A DNA stretch of 64,000 bases from Cladochytrium replicatum (lineage: Eukaryota; Chytridiomycota; Chytridiomycetes; Cladochytriales; Cladochytriaceae). The translations under genes and the position numbers were made by a program. Below, piece by piece: positions 54,153-63,683 of this stretch (position 1 is the first letter of the stretch; each line of letters opens with the position of its first letter). Below the pieces are notes generated by a model. It did not search any database and was not told the DNA's origin. It worked only from the letters and a program-made list of their open reading frames with translations. The stretch covers positions 62,001 through 126,000 of the forward strand of contig JAHLKD010000011.1 of NCBI GenBank assembly GCA_025526935.1. The letters are read 5' to 3'.

Positions 54153-56194
54153 TTGCGGTGGAGCTGGCGTTTTACGACTTTCATGCCACCTGATAGCAAC
54201 ATGATGGCCGCAACAACCACCGTTGCCACTGCTCTCTCACCAGCGCCAAGGACGCCCCCAACTTCCCCACCTCCACTAGAACTCCTCGGCTCTCCACGTC
54301 CCGCCTCTCCACTATCGCTGACCGCCGATGTTGACGGAGCTCCGATAAAGTGGCCAACTGGCCCACCAATACTGCCGGAACGTATCGTATCGCCGCCGCC
54401 GATGGCACATTCCTTATCGACACATTCCTTAACTGGGTACGTAGTTCCCCGGACATTCGCGGATGGATCATCCTATGTGTGGTCACAGACAGATGATCAG
54501 GTCGCCGTGACTTTTGTTGTTGGGGGAAACAGTATCGAGTTTCGGAGCGAAGACGCCGTTATCGAATTTTCGAATGAAACCATTTTTTGCCGAATACGGG
54601 GTGAAAGGGAACCGAGGGTGAAGGTAAGATGCTAGACAACCTTTGAAAACGGGCCGAACATTTAATTATCTTTTTCATGAAGGGAAGACTGTTTGCTTCT
54701 ATTAACCGATTCGATTCTCTGTGGCAAATCGAGCGTTCACCAAAAACAGGAGAAAAGCTACTCACAATCCACCTGGAAAAATCCCAGGCAAATTTAGTAT
54801 GGCCCACGCTTATCAAGACTGGCATTAATGACGAAGTCGATGTGGATCCACAGTCTCTCTACAGCATCGGCAGTAATCACCATTCAGATCTCGGTATGCC
54901 ACGAAAGGCACTCGAGCTCATCACATTGGCAGCCGAGCGTGGATCAATTGCCGCACAGCTCAAACTAGCGGCTTGGTACGAAATTGGGCGCGGAGAAGCC
55001 GCTTCGATTCCGGTAGATCGTGATCCGAGTCAGGCACTTAAGTGGCATATGCGTGCGGGCGAGATGGGCAATGCAGAAGCGAGCTATATCGTTGGAACAT
55101 GTTACCTCCACGGAACGCACGGACTCAGCGTCTCATATATGGACGCATTGACGTGGTTCAGAAGATGTCTAGAATCCGATGAGAGGCTCGCAGAAATGCA
55201 GCCTGCAATATTTGTGCCTGCGGCTTTCCAGGCCGGCTTGATTTTAATGGAGGGAGGTCATGGCTTAGGTGATCCACAACCGCGCGCTGCGGCAGATTTG
55301 TGGGCCAGAAGTGCGGCCGTTGGTCATGCTCAGAGTGCGTGGAACTTGGGGATATTTTATTTGAACGGATGGGGTATCGATCGGGACATTTCAGAGGGTG
55401 TAAGATGGATTCGCAAAGCGATGGCAGCAGATTCTGCGTTAACGGTCCCACCACAGCTTGATGGTCTCTCGAGTTGGCACGGTTTGGACGCCATAGTGAC
55501 CGTCTCGGAAGAGTGTAAGGAGCGTGGTGACGAGCTGGATCTTGCGGGTTTGGTTGAATTGGCGAAGGAACGGGTTGCGCACGATGGGGGAAAAAGTGAA
55601 GACGAACGAACAACGCCGGGTCATCCAACCGATGCTGCTAATGCGGAATCTCGAGCAAAGACGACGGATTCGGACACAAAACGGAGTGTGGGAGGCAGTT
55701 CAGCTGGACCGTCGATTCTCCTAAGAACCCCACCAGACGGTGTGCTTGCCGCCCATCCGGGTCTGATCAACGGCAAACACTTGGACGCTGCATCGAATCG
55801 GTCATCGTGGGACGCGGTGAGCATCGCTGCTTCCGAAGGTTCCACGACGAGCAGTCGGCGAGTAAAGCGAAAGCGGAGGAGGAGAAAGAGCCGGGTAGGC
55901 GCCGAAGACGAGAGCAGTTGGGTCGGTGCGACGGTGATTACGGGATTAGCGCTGACCGCGGCGTTTGGGCTCGGAACGTATATCTGGTGGAAGTATTACA
56001 GGAAGGAAGGGAGCAGGGATGGATGGACGACGATCGTCAAGAAGGTTGGAGCTGTGATCACAGGGAGTGGCGGGGAAGCGATTGGAGGAAGCGGAGCCGT
56101 TGAAGGCGCGGCTGCAGTCACGGCAGACATTGGGTCGGAAGCAGTGTTGGGACATGTGGTGGAAACAGTCTCAGAGAATATTTCTCAATCCTAG
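54153..56194 (+). CDS. CS-domain and Sel1-repeat membrane protein
   Basis: Exons 54153-54623 and 54683-56194; the 59-nt intron joins REPRVK to GRLFASINRFDSLWQIE. A CS (p23/NudC-like) domain spans about residues 100-205: YVWSQTDDQVAVTFVV, ETIFCRIRGE, SLWQIERSPKTGEKLLTIHL. Sel1-type repeats follow at about 245-420 (AAERGSIAAQLKLAAWYEIG, HMRAGEMGNAEASYIVGTCY, SAAVGHAQSAWNLGIFYLNG). A basic stretch KRKRRRRKSR precedes a TM helix VGATVITGLALTAAFGLGTY near 590. CS domains bind Hsp90 or clients, Sel1 repeats form adaptor solenoids, so a membrane-bound co-chaperone or quality-control adaptor is plausible but unproven. The N-terminus is Pro/Ser-rich. Confidence 0.85.
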
Positions 56195-56799
56195 GACTTT
56201 GATTTTGGTTGCACTCCTACGTGTTTTCTTGTTCACTTGTGCATCGGTATTGACTGATGTCGTTGTTGCTCTCAGCTTTCCTTGGCTTCACTCTGCCTCG
56301 TCTGATCAGCTCGTTGATATCCTTTTTGTCACTCTCAGATCATGTAACCAAATACAACTCTGCATCTATATTTGCGGCATCATTATGAAACAAGATCTTC
56401 AGGATTCACCCCCAGATAAAGTGGTAATCTTCATCTGTGGCAGTATCAGGCAGGCTGGAGGTTGGAGTAGCGAAGAATTGCAACTGACAACGAGATTATC
56501 CGCTATTACTTAAGCGGAGAGCTTGGGAGAAGTTATAAAACGGGTCGGAGATGAAGAACAATAAAACGAACTTGGCGGCAGTCGTGAAAATTGCAATGGG
56601 ATGATTTCAATGGAAAACTCTCCACCAAAAGCAACATCGCAATCGCACATCATTCTGTTGTTAAGGTTTTCAAATTAATACTTTCCTACTAAAATTTCAA
56701 TAATACAAAATGATAAAAAACATTATTACTTTCTTTAATCAGAAACAACTCAAACTTCGAACCGAAAATAACTGACTTGGACAAGTCAGCATCCACCAC
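56195..56799. other. Spacer between convergent genes
   Basis: About 600 bases; a plus-strand frame 56195-56513 shows a few hydrophobic residues but no start or family. A/T-rich from 56640 to 56730. No gene called. Confidence 0.5.
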
Positions 56800-58729
56800 T
56801 TATGCTACCGGCCATCGGGGGTTGAATACAAGCTCCAAGGCAGCAACAGGATGCAGAAGTCCTCCACCTCCGAGCGCCAACTTCTTTCCCTTATCTTTTT
56901 CAGAGACTGAGATATCGAAGGCGCGGAGTACAGTAAGTAAGAAAACACGCTGCTCGACGAGCGAAAATTGCATTCCCTGGAACAGAGAGTTTACCAAATT
57001 TGCAAATGTCAGAGCCAACATTCTTTTGTATTTTTACCATACAGATACGAGAACCACCACCTGCAACGCAATTTCGCAATGAGTTTATAACACAAAAAAA
57101 GGATTGGAAAGGCTCACCAAATGGTGCCCACGACGGAAGACGTGTATCCGGTTCATCAGCGTTCATTTTGGCATTGTTGAGCCATCTCTCAGGTTTAAAT
57201 TCTTCCGGATTCTCAAAGTTCTCGGGGTCATGATGAGCTCCCCAAATGTCAACCGCAGCAATTGTTCCCTTGGGGATGGTGAACTCGCGCACGACGCCGC
57301 CAGATTGTTTCCCAAGCGGAATGCGCACGTTCACATCTGTGGCGGCAACGCGGATAAGTTGGGCGACGCTCGGGTGAAGCCTCTGCAAAGCGCTGATGCT
57401 TAGTTCGGTGCCAGTTTAATTGTTCGAAAACATACCATGCTTTCCTTAATAACGGCGTTGATTAGCTGGAGGCGACTGAGTTGAGAGTGCGTTATGGGAA
57501 CTTGGTTTCCAAGGAAGATTGCCTCATCAAAACTGTTCGGAGCCCCGAATATTTCTTTGACTTCGTCGCGTGCTCTATTTTGAATGTCGGGATGAGTTGC
57601 CAATTGGAAGAGAGCACAAGATAGAGCGGTCGATGTGGTGTCGTGGCCCGCCACAAAGAAAGCGAATAAGTTATGCTACACGATATGTGTCACTTTAAAA
57701 TAATCTCAGGAGGATTATACCACAAACCATCATGTTCTCGGTTGTCCATTTGGTCGCCGCATCTTCCTCGAAAGCAGCTTCGATCATCATATCCAGCAAA
57801 TCCATCGACTGTGGATCCAAAGATTTCCCTTCTGCTTTGATTGCGGCAACGGATTCTTTTCGCTTCTCGACCATTCCTCGCAAGAGATCAGAGAATGCGT
57901 TGACCTTGTTCCAGGTTTCGCGGATGGACGGAAGGGGAGTGTAGAGCAGGAATGGAAAAGCGAAATATTTTGGGCTCATGATGTGCTTGATGATGTGGTT
58001 GTACATATCGACGTAAGGTCCTGCTGGCGCGGTACTGAAGTCCTCGAACTTGTCGATAACTTCAAGCGTGGGCAGAGACTGAAAGTCATATGAAAAGATG
58101 CCGAATCCAAGTACACTTAGAGTGAAACGCTGCATCATGCGATACACATCAATTGCTCGTTTTGCCGAGCTTTCAGTTGATCGCTTCGTATGGTTTTGCA
58201 GAATCTTCATAGCCTTCTGAGTCTCCATAATGAAGACATCCATTTTTAGTGGCCTAGAAAAGGCCGGTCGTGTAACTGATCGATGGAGCAGCCATTCGTC
58301 TCCGTTGACGGCGGAGATGTTCCTTCCCATCAGTGTCGAGTAGAAACTTTTTCTCCCATAAGTGACGTCGAATTTTATGAACTTATCTGAAGAAATTTTG
58401 AGTGACATCAATTGCGAACTGGCTGGGTACTTACTCGTGTCGAAAAACTCCTTGATAAGAACCGGGCTGGTCCCGGAGATCGCTGGTTGTCCCCAGGGCA
58501 TCCTGACAACATACACCTTTCGATCGCTTAGCGAGAGTGAGCTCCTTACACCATTGTAGAGCTCATCGTACGGAATATTTCCACTGATCAGGAGCGGGAG
58601 GGTTTTGAGAAAAGGGATTCTAGGAATTTGGGAGAGTGGGTTGCGATTTTTGGACGCACGCCGTCGAGCAAACAAGACCGCACTCCCAATGAAGATAGCG
58701 ATGATCGTAAGAGCGACGGTCAAGTCCAT
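56800..58729 (-). CDS. Cytochrome P450 monooxygenase
   Basis: Six exons: 58729-58435, 58386-57728, 57675-57436, 57382-57118, 57060-57038 and 56976-56800; introns are 48-57 nt. The first intron (48 nt, GTAAGT...TTCAG) keeps the frame open and is easy to miss. Membrane anchor: VALTIIAIFIGSAVLFARRR. Family motifs appear after splicing: I-helix FFVAGHDTTSTAL, K-helix KESMRLHP (ExxR), FKPERW, and heme loop PFGGGSRICMG with the axial Cys, which is encoded by a 23-nt exon. Near 480 residues, normal for an ER microsomal P450. Substrate unknown. A decayed copy of its 3' end lies just upstream. Confidence 0.93.
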
Positions 58730-58779
58730 CCAGAGAGATCAGCGGCAGCCGCAGATGGCTGGCCGACAAACCAAACATT

Positions 58780-59080
58780 TTATGAATGCAGGCAGGAAAA
58801 TGATCCACGTGCACACGCGTTGCATGCATTGCAATTCACCAGTAACGTCGGCGTTGGCCAAAACCATAGGGATGCCGAAGACTTCCAGGTACGATCGCCC
58901 ACATCTTTCTTGTCCTTGGCATTAAAGTCGGTGTTGAAAGCCCGAAGTGCCATAAGCAAGAAAACACGTTGCTCAACCAAAGACAACTGCATTCCATTCG
59001 ATCATGAAAAATAAGTGTGCAAACAAAGCCAATAACACGCCGAAAATTTACCTTACAAATACGTGATGCTTTCTCCGTGC
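58780..59080 (-). pseudogene. 3' fragment of a second cytochrome P450
   Basis: The minus strand reads MQLSLVEQRVFLLMALRAFN, nearly the same as MQFSLVEQRVFLLTVLRAFD of the intact P450. Just upstream, after an intron-like stretch, CGTATTTGTAAG is left of the RICxG heme loop, with extra bases before it. The C-terminal end is altered and nothing of the I or K helix is present further up. This is a tandem copy reduced to its tail, cut off by the transposon-rich DNA beyond 59,050. Confidence 0.75.
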
Positions 59081-59356
59081 CTTATACGATTCCTCCCAGA
59101 TTTTCTGCAGGAGATTAACCTGAGTCCTTCCTACGTCTTCTCCCAAGCCTTTGAAAATGATAGTATTGGTCCTTATAACGAGGATCAAGTAATATGTGGT
59201 CAGCTTGTCCAGAGCATTTTGAAATGCTTTGATGAAAGTTTCATCCAATTCTGCCTCCTCTAGGTCCTCCAGTTTATCAATAAGATCATTTAAAAATGGA
59301 ATACAAGATAATAACGAGAGGCAGTGGATGTCCTCCAAAACCCAGTTTGTGACCAA
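59048..59356 (-). other. Unassigned ORF fragment
   Basis: A 102-codon minus-strand frame (DKLEDLEEAELDETFIKAFQ NALDKLTTYYLILV...) looks like helical protein. It lies between the P450 fragment and the inverted-repeat element and overlaps the left inverted repeat by 25 bases. It could be a piece of another gene or of a transposon. No family was recognised. Confidence 0.35.
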
Positions 59357-59869
59357 ATTTGATACCCGTCACAAATGCGTTTTTGTGATGGGTTATGGTG
59401 TGGGTAACAAACAAATCTGTCCTCCAAACCCGCCTTGTCACAAGGAGTCTAAATTATAATTTTATAATATATCCAAATTTGGTAATAAACCAATCCATGC
59501 AGTTCATCATTTGTGCAACTGTGTTGGAGGAGTAGGATCATCAAGAGCGGTTGAAGCTGGCCTACACACCCCTCCTTCTTTACCAAGTGCGATTATCTTT
59601 AAGGAATCGAAATCGCCTGCTGTCTCAGGTGCTTTCCCCTCTCCTTTGGTGCTGTTTGACTCAGTTTGACCTGGTACAAAATCCATCAGTACCTCCTCTG
59701 GAACTAGAGGAAGTAAGTCATCCGTGGAGTTGCGATCGTTGGGGTCCATTAACGCGGTTGTGGTGCATTTGGTTCAAACGGCCTTAACAAATTTGTGACA
59801 CGGTTTAAACCCAACACAAGTTGACGTTTGTGTCAGGACTAAGCACATCACAAACGGGGTTTTGGAGGA
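59331..59869. mobile_element. 0.54-kb inverted-repeat element (MITE-like)
   Basis: The left end TCCTCCAAAACCCAGTTTGTGA (59331-59352) is the reverse complement, with one mismatch in 22, of 59848-59869. Inside, CACAAA/TTTGTG motifs recur near both ends (59370-59400, 59790-59830). A third, less exact copy of the end (TCCTCCAAACCCGCCTTGTCACAA, about 59412) lies inside in direct orientation. A minus-strand ORF of 80 codons (59749-59507, MDPNDRNSTDDLLPLVPEEV) fills the centre; it has no transposase look. No target duplication was found, so the true ends may be one or two bases off. Confidence 0.7.
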
Positions 59870-60112
59870 CGCCCAATGGACCAATGTGCTGGATTGAGGA
59901 TTCTTTGAAAGATTGGTCAATAAAGGCAAAGCAATGCGAGGTACTAGAGAAGGACCAGGATGCTTTGAGTGTTGTTGAGGTTATATCAAAAGGCAATCGA
60001 GGGGTCTAGATATCCAACGCTTCCGTTGTAAGGCTTATTTGATTGTTATAGAATGTGCTATTCTACTGAGTTGCCACATAGATAATAGGTAATAGAGGAT
60101 CCAGTTTCATAA

Positions 60113-60120
60113 ATTGGAAT
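60113..60120. repeat. Target-site duplication, left copy (ATTGGAAT)
   Basis: Perfect 8-bp direct repeat with 62959-62966, directly outside the terminal inverted repeats. Eight-bp duplications are the mark of hAT-superfamily insertion. Confidence 0.9.
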
Positions 60121-60419
60121 TAAGGTTCGGCGGGTCGGGTCGGGTCCGGGTTTCAGTGGCGACCCGCACCAAACCCTTTTGGTCGGGTCGTGTTTGTCTG
60201 GGGACCCGCAGGGTCACTGACGGGTACAAAGGGAATACCCGGACCCGAAGTGGTTGAAACCCGTACCCGACCCTGACCTGCCGGGTTTTTGCTGCCCAGG
60301 AGAGGATTGATTGAATTTTGAGTTAGACCACGGATATTTACATGAACACTTTGTGTCTGTGTGGACAGTGTGTATTTTAGAAACACTATCGTAAAAAGAA
60401 ACAAAACTCCACTGAGCAA

Positions 60420-62087
60420 TCACAAGTTGATAGGTGGAACAGCCCAAATCAGCTTCTGTATCTGGTTCATATCGTCAGAGTCCCATCCACCACTGGTTAC
60501 GTCCTTCGCCAACCCAGTCCTGATGAACCGATCAATGTCGTCATTTGAAAGCATGAAATCCTTGGCTAAACCTGTCTTCCAAGGTTTCCAATCCACCTCA
60601 GGGAGCGTTATGGACGAAAGATGCCCGATGTATGCCGTCCAGAACCTTAGCCACTCAGAAGGATATGCATCCACTAATGCCCTGAACATGCGATAGATAG
60701 TGGCAGATGTACTTAGCGAATTATTGTGCCGTATCCAGTTTCCGAGCAAAATGTGCACCCTAAGAAGAGTAAGGCTGCTCCGAGAACTGCTACTTGAAGT
60801 TGATATTCGGCTTGAGCAGTCGTCTGATTCAACAAATATGGGCCGTAAAAACTCATTTCGGGAGAGGACTTCGTAGTTTACATTGACGTACTTGATTGAT
60901 GGTGGAAGAGACGGCAATTTAAGGTCATAAATAACCTCATTGATCTTATGCATCTGGAAGCAGATACCCTGGATGACCTCTTTCACCAAAAGGATAGCCG
61001 TACGACGATGCTGCTGCAGGCTAAGCAATGCAAGGGAACTCGTTGGAGAACTGGTTCGATGTACCTTCGGAATTCTACCAATCCCCTTGATAGCCGACGA
61101 TATGCTTATTAGGCCGCCTGTTGATGTTGGCGCCGCAGGTGCTGCAGCTTCTGAATGACCAGCCTGTCGTTTCAGAGCAGCAAGCTCTCCCTCCAGGGCG
61201 GTCACACGTGATTTCCATTGTGAAATCTCCTGGGAAGTTGCCTGCTTCTCCCTTTCCATTGCAGCGGTGATCTCCCTGAATCTTGCTAGCTCTTCGTGCT
61301 CGCTGTGCTGAATCAATGCACCCGCCCTGCCCAATTCATCAATGAGAGCCTTCTCTCGCACTTCTGCTGCGATGCGGGTCCTTCTCTCGTTCATTGCAGT
61401 CTCTTCAAGATCTTTTGTCATGTTCAACAGTCGTTCTGACTGTTTGAGGACCTGTTTTGTCCTTTCACGGTCCTCATCTGCTCGTTTGATGGTCGCTTGG
61501 AACTCGTCAACCTTTGCAGCGACGGGCATTCCTCTGTAAATGCCGTACTTGTGTCCCTGCCGCCTGTAAAAGTCCAGAAATGTTGTTTCCTTCTGAAAGG
61601 AAGAGCTTTTCAAGCACTCCATACGATAGGCGTTTACTGCTGTTATGAACTCCGTTCGTCCACTGCATTCATCGTGAATTTCGTTCAGGGCTTGACGAAC
61701 TAGCTTGCTGTCAGAGTTAAGTCGGTCGATCAACCCTTGAAGAACAAATCTTGGGCCGCATTCATCACGATTTGTTTGACAGTTGCTGATGAAGTCCTCC
61801 GAGTCGTAGCTGTGGCCGCTCGCTTTGAATTTTCGATACCAAAGTCGTATGTCTGAAGCAGGACAGAGTCCGTCGATGAGCAAATAGTCAGCATCCCCTT
61901 TAGAACCACGTCGCGCCGGTTTCTTTGAAGGAGCTGTCGATTTGACATCAAGGCCAACTTCTGCTTCTTCCACTTCAGAACCCGATGCCAGAGATATTTC
62001 AGGTGCAGTCACAGGTTCTGCACTTGATTCTCTTTCAGATGATGGTCTGGATTGTTTTAACGCTCGCTTCTTTGTAGTTCGAGGCAT
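60420..62087 (-). CDS. Coiled-coil protein carried by the hAT-like element
   Basis: Single exon, 555 residues, the only long ORF in the element. A basic Ser/Glu-rich N-terminus (MPRTTKKRALKQSRPSSERE) is followed by a compact domain (about 65-190: GLCPASDIRLWYRKFKASGH, GPRFVLQGLIDRLNSDSKLV, DFYRRQGHKYGIYRGMP), a coiled coil (about 195-330: KVDEFQATIKRADEDRERTK ... ALEGELAALKRQ) and a C-terminal helical domain (about 360-555: ILLGNWIRHNNSLSTSATIY, PSEWLRFWTAYIGH). No DDE triad, zinc finger or hAT C-terminal motif was recognised. It could be a divergent transposase, a helper or a carried host gene. Confidence 0.75.
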   Translation of the reverse strand: MPRTTKKRALKQSRPSSERESSAEPVTAPEISLASGSEVEEAEVGLDVKSTAPSKKPARRGSKGDADYLLIDGLCPASDIRLWYRKFKASGHSYDSEDFISNCQTNRDECGPRFVLQGLIDRLNSDSKLVRQALNEIHDECSGRTEFITAVNAYRMECLKSSSFQKETTFLDFYRRQGHKYGIYRGMPVAAKVDEFQATIKRADEDRERTKQVLKQSERLLNMTKDLEETAMNERRTRIAAEVREKALIDELGRAGALIQHSEHEELARFREITAAMEREKQATSQEISQWKSRVTALEGELAALKRQAGHSEAAAPAAPTSTGGLISISSAIKGIGRIPKVHRTSSPTSSLALLSLQQHRRTAILLVKEVIQGICFQMHKINEVIYDLKLPSLPPSIKYVNVNYEVLSRNEFLRPIFVESDDCSSRISTSSSSSRSSLTLLRVHILLGNWIRHNNSLSTSATIYRMFRALVDAYPSEWLRFWTAYIGHLSSITLPEVDWKPWKTGLAKDFMLSNDDIDRFIRTGLAKDVTSGGWDSDDMNQIQKLIWAVPPINL

Positions 62088-62231
62088 GGTGTTTGTACTG
62101 TTTGTCGTGGGAAGATACTGGCCTGGTGTTCTTAGCCGGAATGTTGCAGGAATGTATGCTATAGTACTTCCCTGACACTATAGTAACTAACCCGATCTGA
62201 AAATAATAATAAGCTAGGGAAGAAACTGGCT

Positions 62232-62750
62232 AGTAACATTGATAGAGAGGATTCTGTCCGGGTGGACAGAATCTTATTGCTAGTAAAATTGATAGAGAGG
62301 TTAGCTGTACTTGATAGAGATCACTGAAGTACCGTCAATGAGTTGAGAAAGTGTCCGGGTGGACAGAATTTTATTGCTAGTAACATTGATAGAGATGTTA
62401 GTTGTACTTGATAGAGATCACTCAAGTACCGTCAATGAGTTAAGAAAGTGTCCGGGTGGACAGAATCTTATTGCTAGTAACATTGATACAGATGTTAGTT
62501 GTACTTGATAGAGATCACTCAAGTACCGTCAATGAGTTAAGAAAGTGTCCGTGTGGACAGAATCTTATTGCTAGTAACATTGATAGAGAGGTTAGTTGTA
62601 TTGGGTAGAGATAACTGAAGTACGTCAATGAGTTGAGAAAGTGTCCGGGTGGACAGAAAATACATGCCTCGATGTCTGTTGTGATGCAAAATTGTTGGAT
62701 ACATACAAAACTTATATTGCGTCTTCTTGGAAAGTGTCCGCGTGGACAGA
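62232..62750. repeat. About 97-bp tandem repeats with a palindromic core
   Basis: The core TGTCCGGGTGGACA (arms TGTCC/GGACA around GGGT) recurs at 62255, 62352, 62449, 62546, 62642 and 62733, spaced 97, 97, 97, 96 and 91 bases. Between cores, TTATTGCTAGTAACATTGAT and GTACTTGATAGAGATCACT repeat with few changes. The array lies between the ORF start (62087) and the right end of the hAT-like element, where hAT elements keep subterminal repeats that bind transposase. Confidence 0.9.
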
Positions 62751-62958
62751 AAGAACAATAGCTTCGTTTTAGATTCTCTATCACATCGGGTTTTACTCGG
62801 GTCTGACTTTTGACCCGAGAAGGGTTTTCCTACTGGACCCGATACCCGACCCGGATCCAACCCGAAAATTTTCCATGAAAACCCGGCACTCGGGTCGGGT
62901 ACATTTAGTCAATGGACCCGGACCCGACCCGAAAGACCCTAAAACCCGCCGATCCTTA

Positions 62959-62966
62959 ATTGGAAT
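62959..62966. repeat. Target-site duplication, right copy (ATTGGAAT)
   Basis: Perfect copy of 60113-60120. Confidence 0.9.
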
Positions 62967-63452
62967 GAATCAATAAATGAGTTTTGTAATATGTTGGGGA
63001 AGACCGGATTCCTGTGACCAGCTGTCAAAGAAGTTTTCTCATATTAATGCCAGAGTTATCAGCACGTGCGACTGGGCCAATCCACCACTTTGCTCTGTGC
63101 CTACCTGCCATTCAAGTTGCGTTCTGAGAGCGACTGCCTGTGTTTCTCGTAGCCCGCAACTTGCTCCAATGGTTGGATCACGAGCTGCTGCTCTTCCCTA
63201 TTTCTTCTACTTCAGTTCCTGCTGCTCCTCCTTCCAGTTATGCTGTTCTGCCATGGTTAACACGACGACAAAGTGACAAAACTTCAGATTGCAATTCATA
63301 AGAACCGCTGGATTTTACAGGCTTTCCAACATGGGTACGGTAAGTTGAACAGTGGAACTGGAAGGTTGCGCAGAACGACAAATACATTTGCTCCAAGTAA
63401 TTAAAGTCGACAACATTTAAGCCTTAATCAAGGATACAGGATATTCAAAAGG
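62967..63452. other. Spacer between the transposon and the tRNA gene
   Basis: About 490 bases; a 99-codon plus-strand ORF (62977-63276) is Cys/Ser-rich by composition only. No gene called. Confidence 0.5.
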
Positions 63453-63535
63453 TGAGGAGAGTGGGATTCGAACCCACGCTTCCGAAGAAACCACGGCCTT
63501 AACGTGGCGCCTTAGACCGACTCGGCCATCTCCCC
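63453..63535 (-). tRNA. tRNA-Leu (anticodon AAG)
   Basis: Minus strand: acceptor arm GGGGAGA/TCTCCTC, D arm starting TGGCCGAG, anticodon stem CCACG/CGTGG with loop TTAAGGC giving anticodon AAG (decodes CUU), a long variable arm around TTCTTCGGAA as in type II tRNAs, T arm GTGGG-TTCGAAT-CCCAC and discriminator A. Length 83, no intron; CCA is not encoded. The T-rich run expected after a Pol III gene is not obvious. Confidence 0.95.
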
Positions 63536-63539
63536 CTTT

Positions 63540-63683
<144 letters not shown>

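Larger units (their letters stand above)
60121..62958. mobile_element. hAT-like DNA transposon, 2838 bp, with an unrecognised ORF
   Basis: The left end TAAGGTTCGGCGGGT and the reverse complement of the right end TAAGGATCGGCGGGT differ at one base in 15, and both run on into CGGGTCGGGTCCGGGT-type sequence. The element is flanked by perfect copies of ATTGGAAT (60113-60120, 62959-62966). It contains GGGTC-rich subterminal regions at both ends, one long minus-strand ORF (62087-60420) and a tandem repeat array (62232-62750). Eight-bp duplications and a TA(A)GGGT-like end fit the hAT superfamily, but no DDE/hAT-dimerisation transposase was seen, so it may be non-autonomous or belong to an unfamiliar lineage. 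Confidence 0.85.

Noticed and set aside
59048-60420. Second hAT-type element with 8-bp target duplication at the 0.54-kb inverted repeats
   Set aside because: Flanking bases (GTGGATG left, CGCCCAA right) do not match, so no target duplication can be claimed.
62977-63276. 99-codon plus-strand ORF, Cys/Ser-rich
   Set aside because: Cysteines do not fall into a known spacing, there is no signal peptide and no splice context.
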